Positions 34,700 through 45,598 of a DNA stretch of 64,000 bases are shown here, one piece after another (the stretch's first letter is position 1; each line of letters begins with the position of its first letter). The DNA lies in assembly GCF_964656455.1 (NCBI RefSeq), contig NC_135722.1, positions 89,399,313 to 89,463,312 on the forward strand, given 5' to 3'. Source of the DNA: Halichoerus grypus. Its lineage: Eukaryota > Chordata > Mammalia > Carnivora > Phocidae. The position numbers were made by a program, and so were the translations under genes. The notes under the pieces were generated by a model. The model made no database searches. It was not told the DNA's origin and worked only from the letters and a program-made list of their open reading frames with translations.

Positions 34700-36290
34700 G
34701 AGCAATAATATAAAAGTTAAACCCAACTTGGTATAATATAATAGGAAACCAGGGACTGGGCAAACTAGAAAGTGCATGCCCCAACATAGAGCATTTTAAA
34801 TTCAATTTAAAACAAGCTGATCAATGTACATCTGGCAGCCAAATATGGCTCACTGTTCCCCCAGCTTTTATTCCATAGGAAAATCCCTGGCCCTGAAAAT
34901 GAGGATGTGGTCGTTTTGTTATTATTCTTTCCTCCAGGAAAAGTCCCAGCTCAGACTTTCCAGACTCGTCTGAAGATACGTGGCCTAAACCAGAGCCTGC
35001 TCAGGAACTGACCGCTTGCATTTCCAGTAGAACTAGAGGCCCTCCCTCACGGACACCAAGCAAGAACTGCTGATTCATGGCTGGAAACAATCTCTATTTC
35101 CAGATGCTTCCATAGTTTCCTTCTGCTGTAGTTCCCCTTCTGCCTCCCTCCTCCCTCTCACTTTTGCTGCCAGCCCAAATCCAGGGATGGACAGGAGGGC
35201 TGGCAAGACTTCTTGGCTGACATCGCAGTAGCTGTGAGCCAAGTGTCTGCTCCGTCCCCTTTGGTGTCCACCCACCTGTGCTCCTGACCACCCAGTATGA
35301 TTAGGCTTTCAGGAGAGAAGCTTGCCCCTCCTAAGTCCTAGTTATTCAGAAGCAGGACTGGGGTCTTGGAACAGCAGACTTATGACTTGTAGGCCAGATC
35401 AGGAGCAAATTAGGTGCAATTTCTCCCTTCTCTGTGGGGAAGCCTTATCCTAGAGGTTACAAACTGAAAATTGACTCAGGCTGAGAGACAGAGAAAGAGA
35501 GAATAAAGGGGGATGTTTTAGGTTTTATCCTTCGACATCAATCCCAGCACTGTGCTGCTTGGTTTGGGAGAGACACGAGCATCTTGCACCGGGCTTTTAC
35601 TTGCTATTTGTCCTGGAAGCGCCGAAGGCCATGAGATGGGCCTGGCTGAAATGGATATTTTTTCATATCAACTTGGTGGTCCCACATCCTCTACGCACAG
35701 AGCTCAGACAGGATATTTCCCAGGTGAGATTAGGAAAAGAAGAGGATGAGTCCTCCTTCTGCTCCACGGATTTCCTCCAGACTGCCAACAGAAACTCACT
35801 CTATCCACTCCCTCCCTGGGGTCAGACTTCATTCCTTTCCGTGACCATCCTTGTCAATCCTTGGGGTGCTTCAGAGCTGGATTCCCTGTGGATTCCCATT
35901 ATTTATACGATGGGTTTCCTCAAATCCCCCTTTGGAGGTGATGCAAAGTGCACATGCATCACACCTTCCTACAGAAATTCTCATTCAGTAGTTGGGGGTG
36001 CATTTTTTCAAGGTGTCCTCTGGTGGCTAGAACAGGAGCTCCTGGGTAGGAATCCCTGCTCTGGTGAATGGATAAGAAGCCAAGAGAGGCCAGGTGGCCT
36101 CTTACTTCCTGAGCTCTGGGAGGCAGGGGAACCATGTCTTCTAGACACACTGTAGTCATTAGAACCTCGTACAGTATACTTCAAGAGACTGCTCTTTGCA
36201 TAGCAATTGTCCAACAGATGTAAAACCCAAATAACCAAATATGCCCACCGAATCCCCATTGGAAATCGTGAGTCTGGGGAGAAGGAGGCA
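34700..36290. other. No gene recognised; holds one copy of a local direct repeat
   Basis: A 198-codon + strand frame at 35559-36155 is the longest non-repeat ORF here, but it has no recognisable domain. A second + frame and minus frames overlap it. An 85-90 bp segment at 35794-35880 recurs at 37413-37495. Confidence 0.4.
35794..35880 (+). repeat. Local direct repeat, copy A
   Basis: Shares CTCACTCTATCCACTCCCTC and the following CCTGGGGTCA with copy B at 37413. After that come similar 'catcctt.t.aatc.t..gggtgct.cagag' stretches. Roughly four in five bases agree by eye. Confidence 0.75.
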
Positions 36291-36440
36291 AGAGCACTGG
36301 ACCAGGACCTCTGACTTCCCAGCTTTGTCCCATCACCACCTACTCTGATAACCTTGAGCCAGGCAGGCAGGTGACTCCTCTCCTAACTTCACCTTCTTCA
36401 CCAGTAACGAGATGGAGTTGGAATACATAATCAATAAGTT
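36291..36440 (+). repeat. MIR SINE remnant
   Basis: 'agcactggaccaggacctctgacttccc', 'gataaccttgagccaggcagg', 'tcaccttcttcaccagtaacgagatgg'. Confidence 0.5.
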
Positions 36441-38540
36441 CCCTACTAAAATCAAAATTATGTGATTAAACAATTATGTAATGTACCCTTAATGAATTCA
36501 GTAATTTTTTTTTCCTTTAGAATATCAATCCTTGGTTTCATGGTCTAAGAGATAAGAATCAAGAATAGTCAGAATTGAATCAAGCCCTAAGAATTTTAAC
36601 CATCATCAGATTCCTATATGGCCTTGGCTGGTTCCCTTCTCTTCTTGGTGCTCCCAGATCAAGTGAATATTAAGGGAAACAGGAAGTGCCAACAGAGTGC
36701 CCGAGTCCCTGGAATTCGTCGTGAGGCTGGTGCTTGTGTAGCCCATGCCCTGACATTCTCATCAAGGCCAGTCCCAAACCTGGGGACTCCAGCTCCATGA
36801 TAGACAAAACCTGTTGCTGAAAGGCCTGACCCAGCGACATTCTTTTCCCTCTCGAAGATTTTGCAAAACAAAAAATCAGGGAGGGGGAGAAGGGGAGAAA
36901 TAGCTTTATTTGAAGTAGAATCATGAATCTAAAGAGAATGTTTTCAAAGATTTCTATGATGCATCAGCAGCTCCTTAAAGTAATAGCAAACAGTTTAGAT
37001 CCATTATTTAGTTTCCATGGAAAATAAACAACAGGGTCGAGTAGAATAGTAATAGTGGATTTAGCGCTCAGTCCCCATTCATCTTCTGTGCCCATGCATT
37101 TTTAAGACAGGAAAGCATTTTCCCAATTACAGCTGGAACAGGAAGGGGGGGGGTTGGTGAGCTGGCTTGCTGGATGCCTTGCTTGCATCCTCAGGGCCTG
37201 AGGTCAGAATGGATGTGTTGTCAGGGGGAAGAGTAGCTGAGCATTTTCTTCAGGGTCAAGCGATACTCGGTCCACTCCAGGCAAGACCAGTCCCTATCCA
37301 GGAAGGAGGCTCAAGAGGCTTCCATGCCCACTTTGGCTGTGCTGTTGCAACAGAGATGCTTAGAGCCAGAGTCCCTCTACCTTCAGGCTTTGTGTTTTAG
37401 TCCTCCCTGCCACTCACTCTATCCACTCCCTCCCTGGGGTCACATGTCACTCCTTTCTATGACCATCCTTATGAATCTTCAGGGTGCTGCAGAGGGGTCC
37501 TGATCTGCCTAATCAGAAATTCCGCCACATGGCCCCACAGCCCAGCCCAGAGACCTCACTCTACCCCATCCCATCTTCTGCAATAAATTGGTCCACTTGC
37601 CTCCTGGAAAGCAGAGCAGGGAGACAATACAGCTTGGAGTGTTTCATTTGCCAGGACAGATGCTGGGGCTCTGAAATGTGGGCTCTCACTAGCTGACCAC
37701 ACTTCCTCACTTAAGAAATGACTTCACAAACCCAAAATAGCAGTAGCCGAGAAACAAAACACAGTGAGGTCGCGAGGTTCAGGCGCTAAGAGCCAAATGG
37801 AGAAATGAAAACAAAAGTTAAGATAAAGATTTCCCATCAGATATTCAAGGTGGGGATGGAGGCTTCTCATGGGGCTTTTTGCACCAGGGTGAGCTGGTGC
37901 TCTGTTCTAAGGAGGCAGCAGAGAAATTAGGTGGAATATTTCTAATATCTTGCTGCAGTCATTTTGTAAAAGCATTTTGAATGTGTCAGTTTTAGTATGG
38001 GGTGGATTTGACATTTGTGTTTGAGATTTTTCTACCAACAGGGCTTCCAGAATTCCAAATTTTATCCCATCCTCTAGGTCCAAAGGGATCCATTCTTCCC
38101 CCGTCCACGAACATTAACCCTGGGACAGCGAACCGAAGCCCACCAGCTCCGATCTCTCTCATCTCACCTTTCAGACTAAATTCCTGTCTAGTAATTACTG
38201 CCTGTGATTCTGAGCGGTAATACATAGTTATCAGCGAGCACTCATCAGAGAGGTTAGCAGAGTGGGGCTTCCCACCGCAGCCTGGGAGGCTTCATTATGT
38301 TTTTGCTGAGTTACCTTGCCTGGTGGCTGTTTATAGAGTTATCTCCTCTCAGAATGACTGTTCTGCTACTCCCAATCCTGATTATGGATCATTTCCCCTT
38401 CCTCCCCCTGGAAGCAGGGAAGAATTCGCAAGAGTGGACTCTCCCCTTCTAGAAGAGGAAATATGGAAGCCTGTGGCACAGTTCTGGAGTGAGTCCTTCA
38501 CTCCTGATTTCTCCTTCCAGAAACCCCAGCCTGTGGAGCC
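36441..38540. other. No gene recognised; holds the second direct-repeat copy
   Basis: Unique-looking sequence with a poly(G) run at about 37146-37155. Open frames are all short, overlap on both strands, and carry no recognisable features. Confidence 0.4.
37413..37495 (+). repeat. Local direct repeat, copy B
   Basis: Partner of 35794-35880, same orientation, 1.6 kb apart. It may be a local duplication or two copies of an unrecognised dispersed repeat. Confidence 0.75.
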
Positions 38541-38544
38541 AGAG

Positions 38545-38766
38545 TCCTTACTGTTTAACTTAGGAGCTGAATGACCCTAAGACATACACTTCATCACTCT
38601 GAGGCTCAATTTCCTCTTCTGTAAAATGGGAATCAGTAATACCAACCTCCTCTCAATTTTGTGAGAATTAAAATAAGTAACATAGAAAACAAAGAGGTTA
38701 TGTAGTCAAATTTGATTTAGTATAACATCTCAGGTCCTGTTGTAGCTCAGCAAATGGCAGAAGTTG

Positions 38767-38799
<33 letters not shown>

Positions 38800-38905
38800 T
38801 TTCTACTGTGGTTTTGTTATGAAACAAAGTATTATGTCTGAAGCAAACTTGCTGTGTGATCCTGTGCAAATTGCTTGACTTCTCTGAGCCTTTGTAGTAC
38901 GTATA
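38545..38905 (+). repeat. MIR remnants around an (ATT)n microsatellite
   Basis: 38545-38690 reads 'ggagctgaatgacccta', 'ctctgaggctcaatttcctcttctgtaaaatggg'. 38767-38797 is (ATT)n of about ten units. 38845-38900 reads 'cttgctgtgtgatcctgtgcaaattgcttgacttctctgagcc', a second MIR core. Confidence 0.75.
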
Positions 38906-39475
38906 AAGCAAAGTATTCTATATGAAGCAAGTCAACAAATCTGTTAGCTGCTCTTCTCAGATTGGCTGCCCTACTCCCTCCCTCTGTGGGGCCTGTCTTG
39001 CCCTCAGCAGCACACTCAGCTGGGGAGGGAGCACCTGGACCTCAGAGCCTCACCCACCACCCCAACTCGGACCTTTATGGCATCTCTTATGCTTACTTGC
39101 AGGGACACTAATTTTAGACATGTGAGTTTTGAGTCCTGAGGAAAGAACACTCTTTTCTCTCCTCAGTGTCTGTCTCTGTCCGCCTCTCACCACACGGACC
39201 TCCAAGAGGAGGAAGAGATGGTCACTCAGAGCCACACAGAACCCCCCAGACCCTATTTTACTCGCCTGCGGGATTCCCACCCTAATAGAAACAGAAGTCT
39301 CTCCTGTTTCTGTGTTTCACTTTTTTAACAGCGCTCAGAGGAAGATAATTATTATGCCTCTTTTACTATGATTTTTTTAAATTATTTTTAATATGATTTT
39401 TTAAAAGCTTGGTCTGGCTCAGCAACCTGTCCTAGGGTGCAGGTCGTCACAGCGGGGGGTCAGGTGCGATGCCGT
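38906..39475. other. No gene or recognised repeat
   Basis: Unique-looking. Nothing supportable. Confidence 0.4.
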
Positions 39476-39479
39476 GTGC

Positions 39480-39972
39480 GGAATGCCCGACACGAGGCTG
39501 ACACACACCATCTCATAATCCAATCTTTCCCTTCCCCTTGCCACCTCTCAGGGGGCACCTCACTGTGGGGAAGCGGTCCTGTCAAAATCGTAGCCACCTC
39601 ATCTCCCGCCCTACACCCCTCATGCCCCTTGCCGCGGCCATAGGGAGCTTGTCCCCAGTGCCCCCAGAACTGCCCTTTCACAGCTGTGCACACTGCGACC
39701 CCTCCCCCCTCCGGCCAACCTTCTCGCACGTGCCATTTTCCAACAATTCCTTTGATAAGAAACTTGCCTGATCTCCCAAGAAGAGCTGGTCATCATCTTC
39801 CTCTGCTCCAATAGCAACTGGCTGCTCCCCATCTCTGATTCCAAATTCTTTATTTCTTTGTCTCTGTCTCCTACTAGATGCAAAATCTCAAGGGCCTGGA
39901 GTTTATGGCTTATTCATTTCTGTATTCCTGGCCTACACATAGTAGGCATTTAATAAATATTTAAGGGAATCG
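39480..39972 (+). mobile_element. L2 LINE 3' end
   Basis: The 3' portion is clear: 'tttgtctctgtctcctactagatgcaaaatctcaagggcctgg', 'cattcctgg', 'cacatagtaggcatttaataaatatttaa'. The 5' extent is uncertain. Confidence 0.65.
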
Positions 39973-40870
39973 AAAGTCCTTGAACAAAACCGTGGACTCC
40001 CATTATTTGCTGGTTTCCTGCCAACTCCCTGGAACACGGACAAAGAAGACTGAATGGTCGGAGTGATAGCAATTGAGAACCTGGAAAGGAGCTCAAGTAA
40101 AATGAAGGTCCTGCCTAGAGAGTTACCAATTCATGCATTGTCCCTCCATGAGCAGGAGGGATTTCAAGTCTTTCCAGCTCCCTGAAAACTCTGGCCACCC
40201 CTCTGCCGCGAAAAAGAATGGAGTGCCACCCCGGCCAACAGCATGCCGAGCCGCGTGCCGCGTCCCCGTTGGCCGAGTCAGCCCGAAGACGGCAGCACGG
40301 AGCCCAAGCATGGAAAGGTGAACTCTTCCAGGCCTGACACTGTGATCGAATATTATTGCCGGCACTTCCAGGAGGCACTTTGGATGGTAGTCCTGGCCCA
40401 GTGTGCATGCAGCTGCAGAGAGCTATGTGAGCTCTCTGAGGGGGCCCTGGCAGAGATGCACCCAATTTCCATTTTTCTTTTTCCCTTCTCTGTACATATT
40501 CCAGGACAGGGCCAGGCAATCACCAGACTAGAGGCTCCTGACTGCCCAGCAGCATTGCCAGAAGCCAGACCAAGAAAAGGGGGACACTTCAAAGGCCAAG
40601 AGAAGGAAGAGTGAGGAGAGTCAGCCCGATAAACAACACATCACGGTTGTATGAACCTGACAAAACGGGGCTGAATTTAAACACAGGAGAGTCGTCTAAT
40701 CCGGTAGCCTGGGAGATGGCATCCCTGCGGATACGCCAGGGTCTGACTCACCCTCTCTGGATGAACTTGAACTTCGCATGATCCTCATCTACAAAACCGG
40801 GAGAGTAGAATTGCATCATCATAGTGGAAGAAGAAACTCCAGAGATCTGTTGGTCTGAAAGCCCTAATTT
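39973..40870. other. Unique sequence with a small CpG-rich patch
   Basis: Between 40204 and 40310, CpG dinucleotides are dense (for example GCCGAGCCGCGTGCCGCGTC at 40245) compared with the CpG-poor surroundings. It is too short for a standard CpG island. Frames of 123-134 codons on both strands overlap here and share no known motif, so none is called. Confidence 0.5.
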
Positions 40871-40871
40871 T

Positions 40872-41065
40872 TTTTTTTTTTAAAGATTTTATTTATTTGA
40901 CAGAGAGAGACACAGCGAGAGAGGGAACACAAGCAGGGGGAGCAGGAGAGGGAGAAGCAGGCCTCCCGCCGAGCAGGGAGCCCGATGCGGGGCTCGATCC
41001 CAGGACCCTGGGATCATGACCCGAGTCGAAGGCAGATGCTTAACGACTGAGCCACCCAGGTGCCC
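40872..41065 (-). mobile_element. Can-SINE, antisense
   Basis: Long T run, ATTTTATTTATTTGACAGAG, and head complement GACTGAGCCACCCAGGTGCC. Perfect 17-bp TSD CTGAAAGCCCTAATTTT at 40855-40871 and 41066-41082. Very intact, probably young. Confidence 0.96.
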
Positions 41066-41082
41066 CTGAAAGCCCTAATTTT

Positions 41083-41210
41083 GAGGATGAGGCAACAAAG
41101 ACTCAGAGAAGTAGAGCGATTTGCCCAGGATCACACAGCCAGTTTGTGATAGGGCTGGGACAAGAACCCACATCTCTCAAGTACCACGTTTCCTGTGAAC
41201 AGCATTTCAG
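41083..41210 (-). repeat. MIR SINE, antisense
   Basis: 'gaggatgaggcaacaaagactcagagaagtagagcgatttgcccaggatcacacagccag' is the complement of the MIR core. The SINE just before it landed at or in its 3' edge. Confidence 0.75.
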
Positions 41211-41884
41211 ATTCTCAGAAGACAACTCTCCGTGCCAAATAAAAGCACAGCGTCACTCTGTGTTGAACCTGGTGACTAGAAGGAGTTAAGCAACAGCTCT
41301 AGAAGTCCAAGGGCTGCCGAGATCATTTGTCTAAGGTGTGTGCCTATGAATTTGTGTTTGTGGCTCAATGCTGCATTGAACATGAAAGTCAGGTAGTCTA
41401 AGGGAAGTATAACAATCAGATATTTCTTCCCTTATTCATGCTCTCTAACCCCAAACTTGATGAGGTCCCTGGGGATTTTTTTTTCCACTGTGCTTTCATT
41501 CCTGAACCCTCCACTATTTGATTTCCCATCAGCTCCTGCCCTGACTGTCCTGGTTTCATGCACCCACCTGCCCACCCACACTCACCATACAGAAATAATT
41601 TTATCAAGTGGCCAAGCTGCAGATTGCCTCTAAACAGCTGGGCTCAGGAAAAGCTCTGGGGATAAGTTCGGATCAGGAGTTATCTTCCCTGACACGCTGT
41701 TTCTGGATTTGCATACACGTGGGCTGGATGTTTTAATTAGCACTGTCAGCTAGTCTGGTCACAGCTCCCCACCAACTGCTTTGCTTCGTAAGTGAGTGGT
41801 CGAAAGCTGTTGTATTGAGAGGTTGGGTGCTCTGATTTCTAGAAAAAGAAAACAACACCTGGGTGTCTGCATCTTATTTGTTCA
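41211..41884. other. No gene or recognised repeat
   Basis: Unique-looking. Nothing supportable. Confidence 0.4.
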
Positions 41885-42410
41885 TTCATGTTCAACAACG
41901 GTTTATCAAGGCTCTATTAAGTGTCAGGCATTGAGCTGGAATGCGGGGATCCTAAGAGAATAAAACATGACTCCTGCTCATAAAGAGAGCCCACATACGG
42001 GACAATAAATGTTATAAACAGATAATGGAGGGTGAAGGTGGATATCTGATGATGCAGAGATGCACAGGGTGTGATGAAAGACCAGAGGAGGAGCATTTTA
42101 CCCGGCCTTGTGTTTGTGGTGGGAGGGGGCCGGGGAGCGGTTTCCATTGCTGAGAATCTGGGAAGGCTTCCTGGAGGAAGAGGTGTTCAAACAAGTCCCA
42201 GATGGCACAGAGCGCTAATAAGGCACAAGATGGGGTTGGCAAAGCTTTCTTGGCAGAGGAAACAGCATGAACAAAGAGATGAAGAAGAACAGCAACATGA
42301 GAGTAGGTAGATAAGCAACAGGTGGCTTCATTTTCAAGAAGGGACTGGCAGCTGGAAATAGCGTTTGGGGGTGGAGAAAAGGAAGGGGAAGAGGTGGAGG
42401 CAAAGGACAC
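41885..42410 (-). mobile_element. L2 LINE fragment, antisense
   Basis: 'tatcaaggctctattaagtgtcaggcattgagctgg', 'gactcctgctcataaagagagcc', 'gggaaggcttcctggaggaagaggtg', 'ggaaacagcatgaacaaagag': complement of the L2 3' region. Minus-strand frames across it are remnants. Confidence 0.78.
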
Positions 42411-42664
42411 ATAGATGACATTTGTCTAGCAGTTCACAGTCTATTGCTCCACATGCACTGAGCAGCCTCATGAAGTTTACAGGGGAGACACCAGTCCCTT
42501 CTGAATGCACCAGTGGTGCCCTCATTACCAGCCCAATGAGCCACCTTTCCTCTCCTTCCTGCTTTGCAGCACAGGCTGCCTGGCCCATCTTCTCTCGGCC
42601 TCTAGGATCTCGTTCATTCCTGCCTTCTTCCTAGCTCTCTGGCTTTCCCTTTCTATCTCCTCAA

Positions 42665-42826
42665 CAGCTAATCTGCGAGACAGAGCACAAGTGGGAGGGA
42701 GGAGCAGAGGAAGAAGGACAAGCAGACTCCCCACAGAGCAGGGAGCCCGAGGCAGGGCTTGATCCCAGGGGGATCGACCTGAGCCGAAGGCAGATGCTTA
42801 ACCAACTGAGCCACCTGGGCTCCCCT
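42665..42826 (-). mobile_element. Can-SINE, antisense, partial
   Basis: GA-rich body and head complement 'cctgagccgaaggcagatgcttaaccaactgagccacc'. The middle is deleted ('cccagggggatcgacc' lacks the usual spacer). No T-rich tail and no clear TSD, so the 3' end is lost. Confidence 0.88.
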
Positions 42827-42839
42827 ACCATTCTCCAGC

Positions 42840-43410
42840 CTGACCATTAGCTTTTCACCCATAGACCCACAGCACTGGGGCATGTGGTGCCCTTTCAGTC
42901 TGTCACCTGTACGCAACCTATCTTCTCTGCTTGAAATTCTTCCCCTGCCCCAGACCCAGAGGTCCTCCTATATGAGCTCATTGCAGCTTTTAATGTTCCA
43001 TGTGGTAGTGACCTCTCTCCCTAATCAGACTAAGCATCTTAGGGATGGGATATTTGTCTTATTCAGTCATATGCCCAATGCCTAGCACAGAAACTGGTAC
43101 ATAGAAAAAGTATTCATGTGTGCACAGGCGGGCACACGCACACGCACATACACACACCATACACACCAGTTAATTTGAATTGCATTATTCCTCTTGTCAA
43201 TCTGTAGATATTTAAGACCTTATTCAAATGTCACCTCTTCTGTGAAGACTTCCTTAATTCCACCAGGCATCTATAGACTTTTCTTCAGGTCTCTATTATT
43301 CCTCTTGTTACCCTGTTTATTATTACCAGAGTTCCTCAAGGGTAGAGAACAGCCACCCACACTGTGACTAGTTCAAGGTTGAGACTCAAACATTATCTGA
43401 TGATTGAATG
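42840..43410 (+). mobile_element. L2 LINE fragments
   Basis: 'aaattcttcccctgccccagacccagaggtcc' and 'atgcccaatgcctagcacagaaactgg' form one 3' end. 'caaatgtcacctcttctgtgaagacttcc' begins a second stretch after a CA-rich simple repeat (43115-43165). Confidence 0.65.
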
Positions 43411-43790
43411 AACCATCAAGTTACATAAAGGAACTCTGGGCTTCGGAGAAGTTGAGCATCTCATGAGAAGTCACACACTAGTATATCTGGGACTAAACCT
43501 CTTGGCTCTGGGTTCACAGATTTTTCCTTTAAAGCCAAAAACGAGCATCCCTGATCCCACCACCCAGTGCCAGCTCTGCAAAGACCCTCCACAAGGCATG
43601 ACTCCTCTTCTTGGGTGACAGAACCTCCAGTGAGCCCACAGCCACCGCACACTGGGCAGCCAGCCTCTACAGCATGGGACACCGGGTGCTGACAGCCCTC
43701 AGAGCTGTGGGACAAGTTAAGTTTTCCAAGTTATGCTTAGGAAACATTGAGCCTCCTAACAGATACATTGAGCCACAGCCTGGGCTTCCA
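43411..43790. other. No gene recognised
   Basis: Contains text at 43440-43520 suggesting an antisense MIR remnant ('gaagttgagcatctcatgagaagtcacac'). Otherwise unassigned. Confidence 0.35.
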
Positions 43791-43794
43791 ATAC

Positions 43795-43930
43795 TGAGTT
43801 GAACCTGCATTTGACTCCAGCTCCACCATTTGCCAGCTTTGTGAGTTTGAGCAGGTCACACGTTACACTTAATTTTCTCAACGATAGGAATAAATATAAC
43901 TACCCTTCACAATCGCGCAGAAAACAGGTA
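43795..43930 (+). repeat. MIR SINE
   Basis: 'cctgcatttgactccagctccaccatttgccagctttgtgagtttgagcaggtcacacg' is the MIR core. Confidence 0.75.
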
Positions 43931-44442
43931 ACAGTCTCAGGGTTAGAAACATTTTTCATAGACCTTATTATTGAATCTCTGTAAATATATTGACATAACA
44001 GGAGCCAAGTAAATGCTCACCATGAGTGGCATCAAGTTATGCTTGGTCTGTACAACAATCTGTTCTCTTTTCAATAATTTTTCAGAGCCCAGAATCCTCT
44101 TTAGCCATCTATGTTGACCTCTTAGACCTTGACAGCACATGGGAAGAAGAATTCAAATTCAAATAAAGGAAAGAATTAGAACCTCCTCCGATACACTGTA
44201 GATCCACGATGGTCCTGTTTTGCATAGTTTTTGCCATCCTTATTGTGGTCATTTTTTTGCAAGATGCTTTGATAAACTCAGGGGAAAAAAGGCATGCAGA
44301 GAAATCCCAGAGTAACAATGTGTAAAAGAAACATACAGAAGAGGATTCCTGGAGGGTCCAAGGTGTTTTCCCAAATGGGCCCGTGTGCATTCCACACTTT
44401 TCATGCTTCTCTTAAAGAAAGGGCCAGTCCACTCCTGGTATT
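43931..44442. other. No gene or recognised repeat
   Basis: AT-rich unique-looking DNA ending at the TSD of the L1 below. Confidence 0.4.
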
Positions 44443-44457
44443 AGAAATCCAGCCAAA

Positions 44458-44893
44458 AATTAACAAGTCAGGAAACGACAGATGTTGGCGGGGCTGCAGA
44501 GAAAGGGGAACCCTCCTACACTGTTGGTGAGAATGCAAGCTGGTGCAGCCACTCTGGAAAACAGTATGGAGGCTCCTCAAAAAGTTGAAAATAGAGCTAC
44601 CATATGATCCAGCAATTGCACTACTGGGTATTTACCCCACAGATACAAATGTAGGGATCCGAAGGGGTACGTGCACCCCGATGTTTATAGCAGCAATGTC
44701 CACAATAGCCAAACTGTGGAAAGAGCCAAGATGTCCATCGACAGATGAATGGATAAAGAAGATGTGGTATATATACACAATGGAATATTATGCAGCCATC
44801 AAAAGGAATGAGATCTTGCCATTTGCAACTATGTGGATGGAACTGGAGGATATTATGCTGAGCGAAATAAGTCAATCAGAGAAAGACATGTAG
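44458..44893 (+). pseudogene. L1 ORF2 C-terminal remnant
   Basis: The open stretch 44531-44893 encodes the cysteine-containing C-terminus of L1 ORF2p, with recognisable [30 protein letters not shown] and YTMEYYAAIK blocks. Its upstream limit is TGA at 44528-44530, where family members have a Trp before the (D/E)CKL block. It stops at TAG 44891-44893, inside a conserved Tyr-containing block that normally continues. ORF2p is the L1 endonuclease/reverse transcriptase; this piece has no catalytic domain. The 116-codon version of this frame starts at a GTG, not an ATG. Confidence 0.9.
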
Positions 44894-44921
44894 CATATGA
44901 CCTCACTGATATGAGGAATTC

Positions 44922-44922
<1 letters not shown>

Positions 44923-44953
<31 letters not shown>

Positions 44954-45195
44954 TTTTTTATTGTTATGTTAATCCCCATACATTACATCATTAGTTTTAG
45001 ATATAGTGTTCCATGATTCATTGTTTGTGCATAACACCCAGTGCTCCATGCAGAACGTGCCCTCCTCAATACCCATCACCAGGCTAACCCATCCTCCCAA
45101 CCCCCTCCCCTCTAGAACCCTCAGTTTGTTTTTCAGAGTCCATTGTCTCTCATGGTTCTTCTCCCCCTCCGATTTCCCCCCCTTCATTCTTCCCC
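44923..45195 (-). mobile_element. Antisense L1 3' end nested in the L1
   Basis: Begins with a T-rich tail (TTTTTGTTTGTTTGTTTG). It runs through 'catacattacatcattagttttag' and the complement of the L1 G-rich segment (CCTCCCAACCCCCTCCCCTC) to 'cattcttcccc'. A perfect 15-bp TSD GATATGAGGAATTCT at 44908-44922 and 45196-45210 proves a separate retrotransposition into the older L1's 3' UTR. It is only about 270 bp, with no coding content. Confidence 0.95.
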
Positions 45196-45404
45196 GATAT
45201 GAGGAATTCTTAATCTCAGGAAACAAACTGAGGGTTGCTGGAGTGGTGGGGGGTGGGAGGGAATGGGTGTCTGGGTGATAGACATTGGAGAGGATAACTG
45301 CTATGGTGAGCGCTGTGAATTGTGCAAGACTGTTGAATCACAGATCTGTACCTCTGAAACAAATAATACATTATATGTTAAAAAAAAAAAAAAAAAAAAA
45401 GCAG

Positions 45405-45598
45405 GGGGTGCCTGGGTGGCTCAGTCGTTAAGCGTCTGCCTTCGGCTCAGGTCATGATCCCAGGGTCCTGGGATCGAGTCCCCACATCGGGCTCCCTGCT
45501 CGGCGGGAAGCCTGCTTCTCCCTCTCCCACTCCCCCTGCTTGTGTTCCTGCTCTCGCTATCTCTCTCTCTGTCAAATAAATAAATAAAATCTTTAAAA
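45405..45598 (+). mobile_element. Can-SINE nested in the L1 3' UTR
   Basis: Intact head GTGCCTGGGTGGCTCAG and tail AAATAAATAAATAAAATC plus poly(A). An A-run followed by GCAGG occurs before (about 45390-45404) and after (about 45596-45612), consistent with a TSD in the L1's internal A tract. One of the most consensus-like copies here. Confidence 0.93.

Noticed and set aside
35559..36155. 198-codon open frame on the + strand
   Set aside because: No recognisable domain, no supporting splice or promoter context, and overlapping frames of similar quality on both strands. Low-complexity GC-moderate DNA gives such frames by chance.
44543..44893. 116-codon L1 frame as an active ORF
   Set aside because: It starts at GTG and is bounded by an upstream TGA and a premature TAG within conserved ORF2 blocks. 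It contains no catalytic domain.
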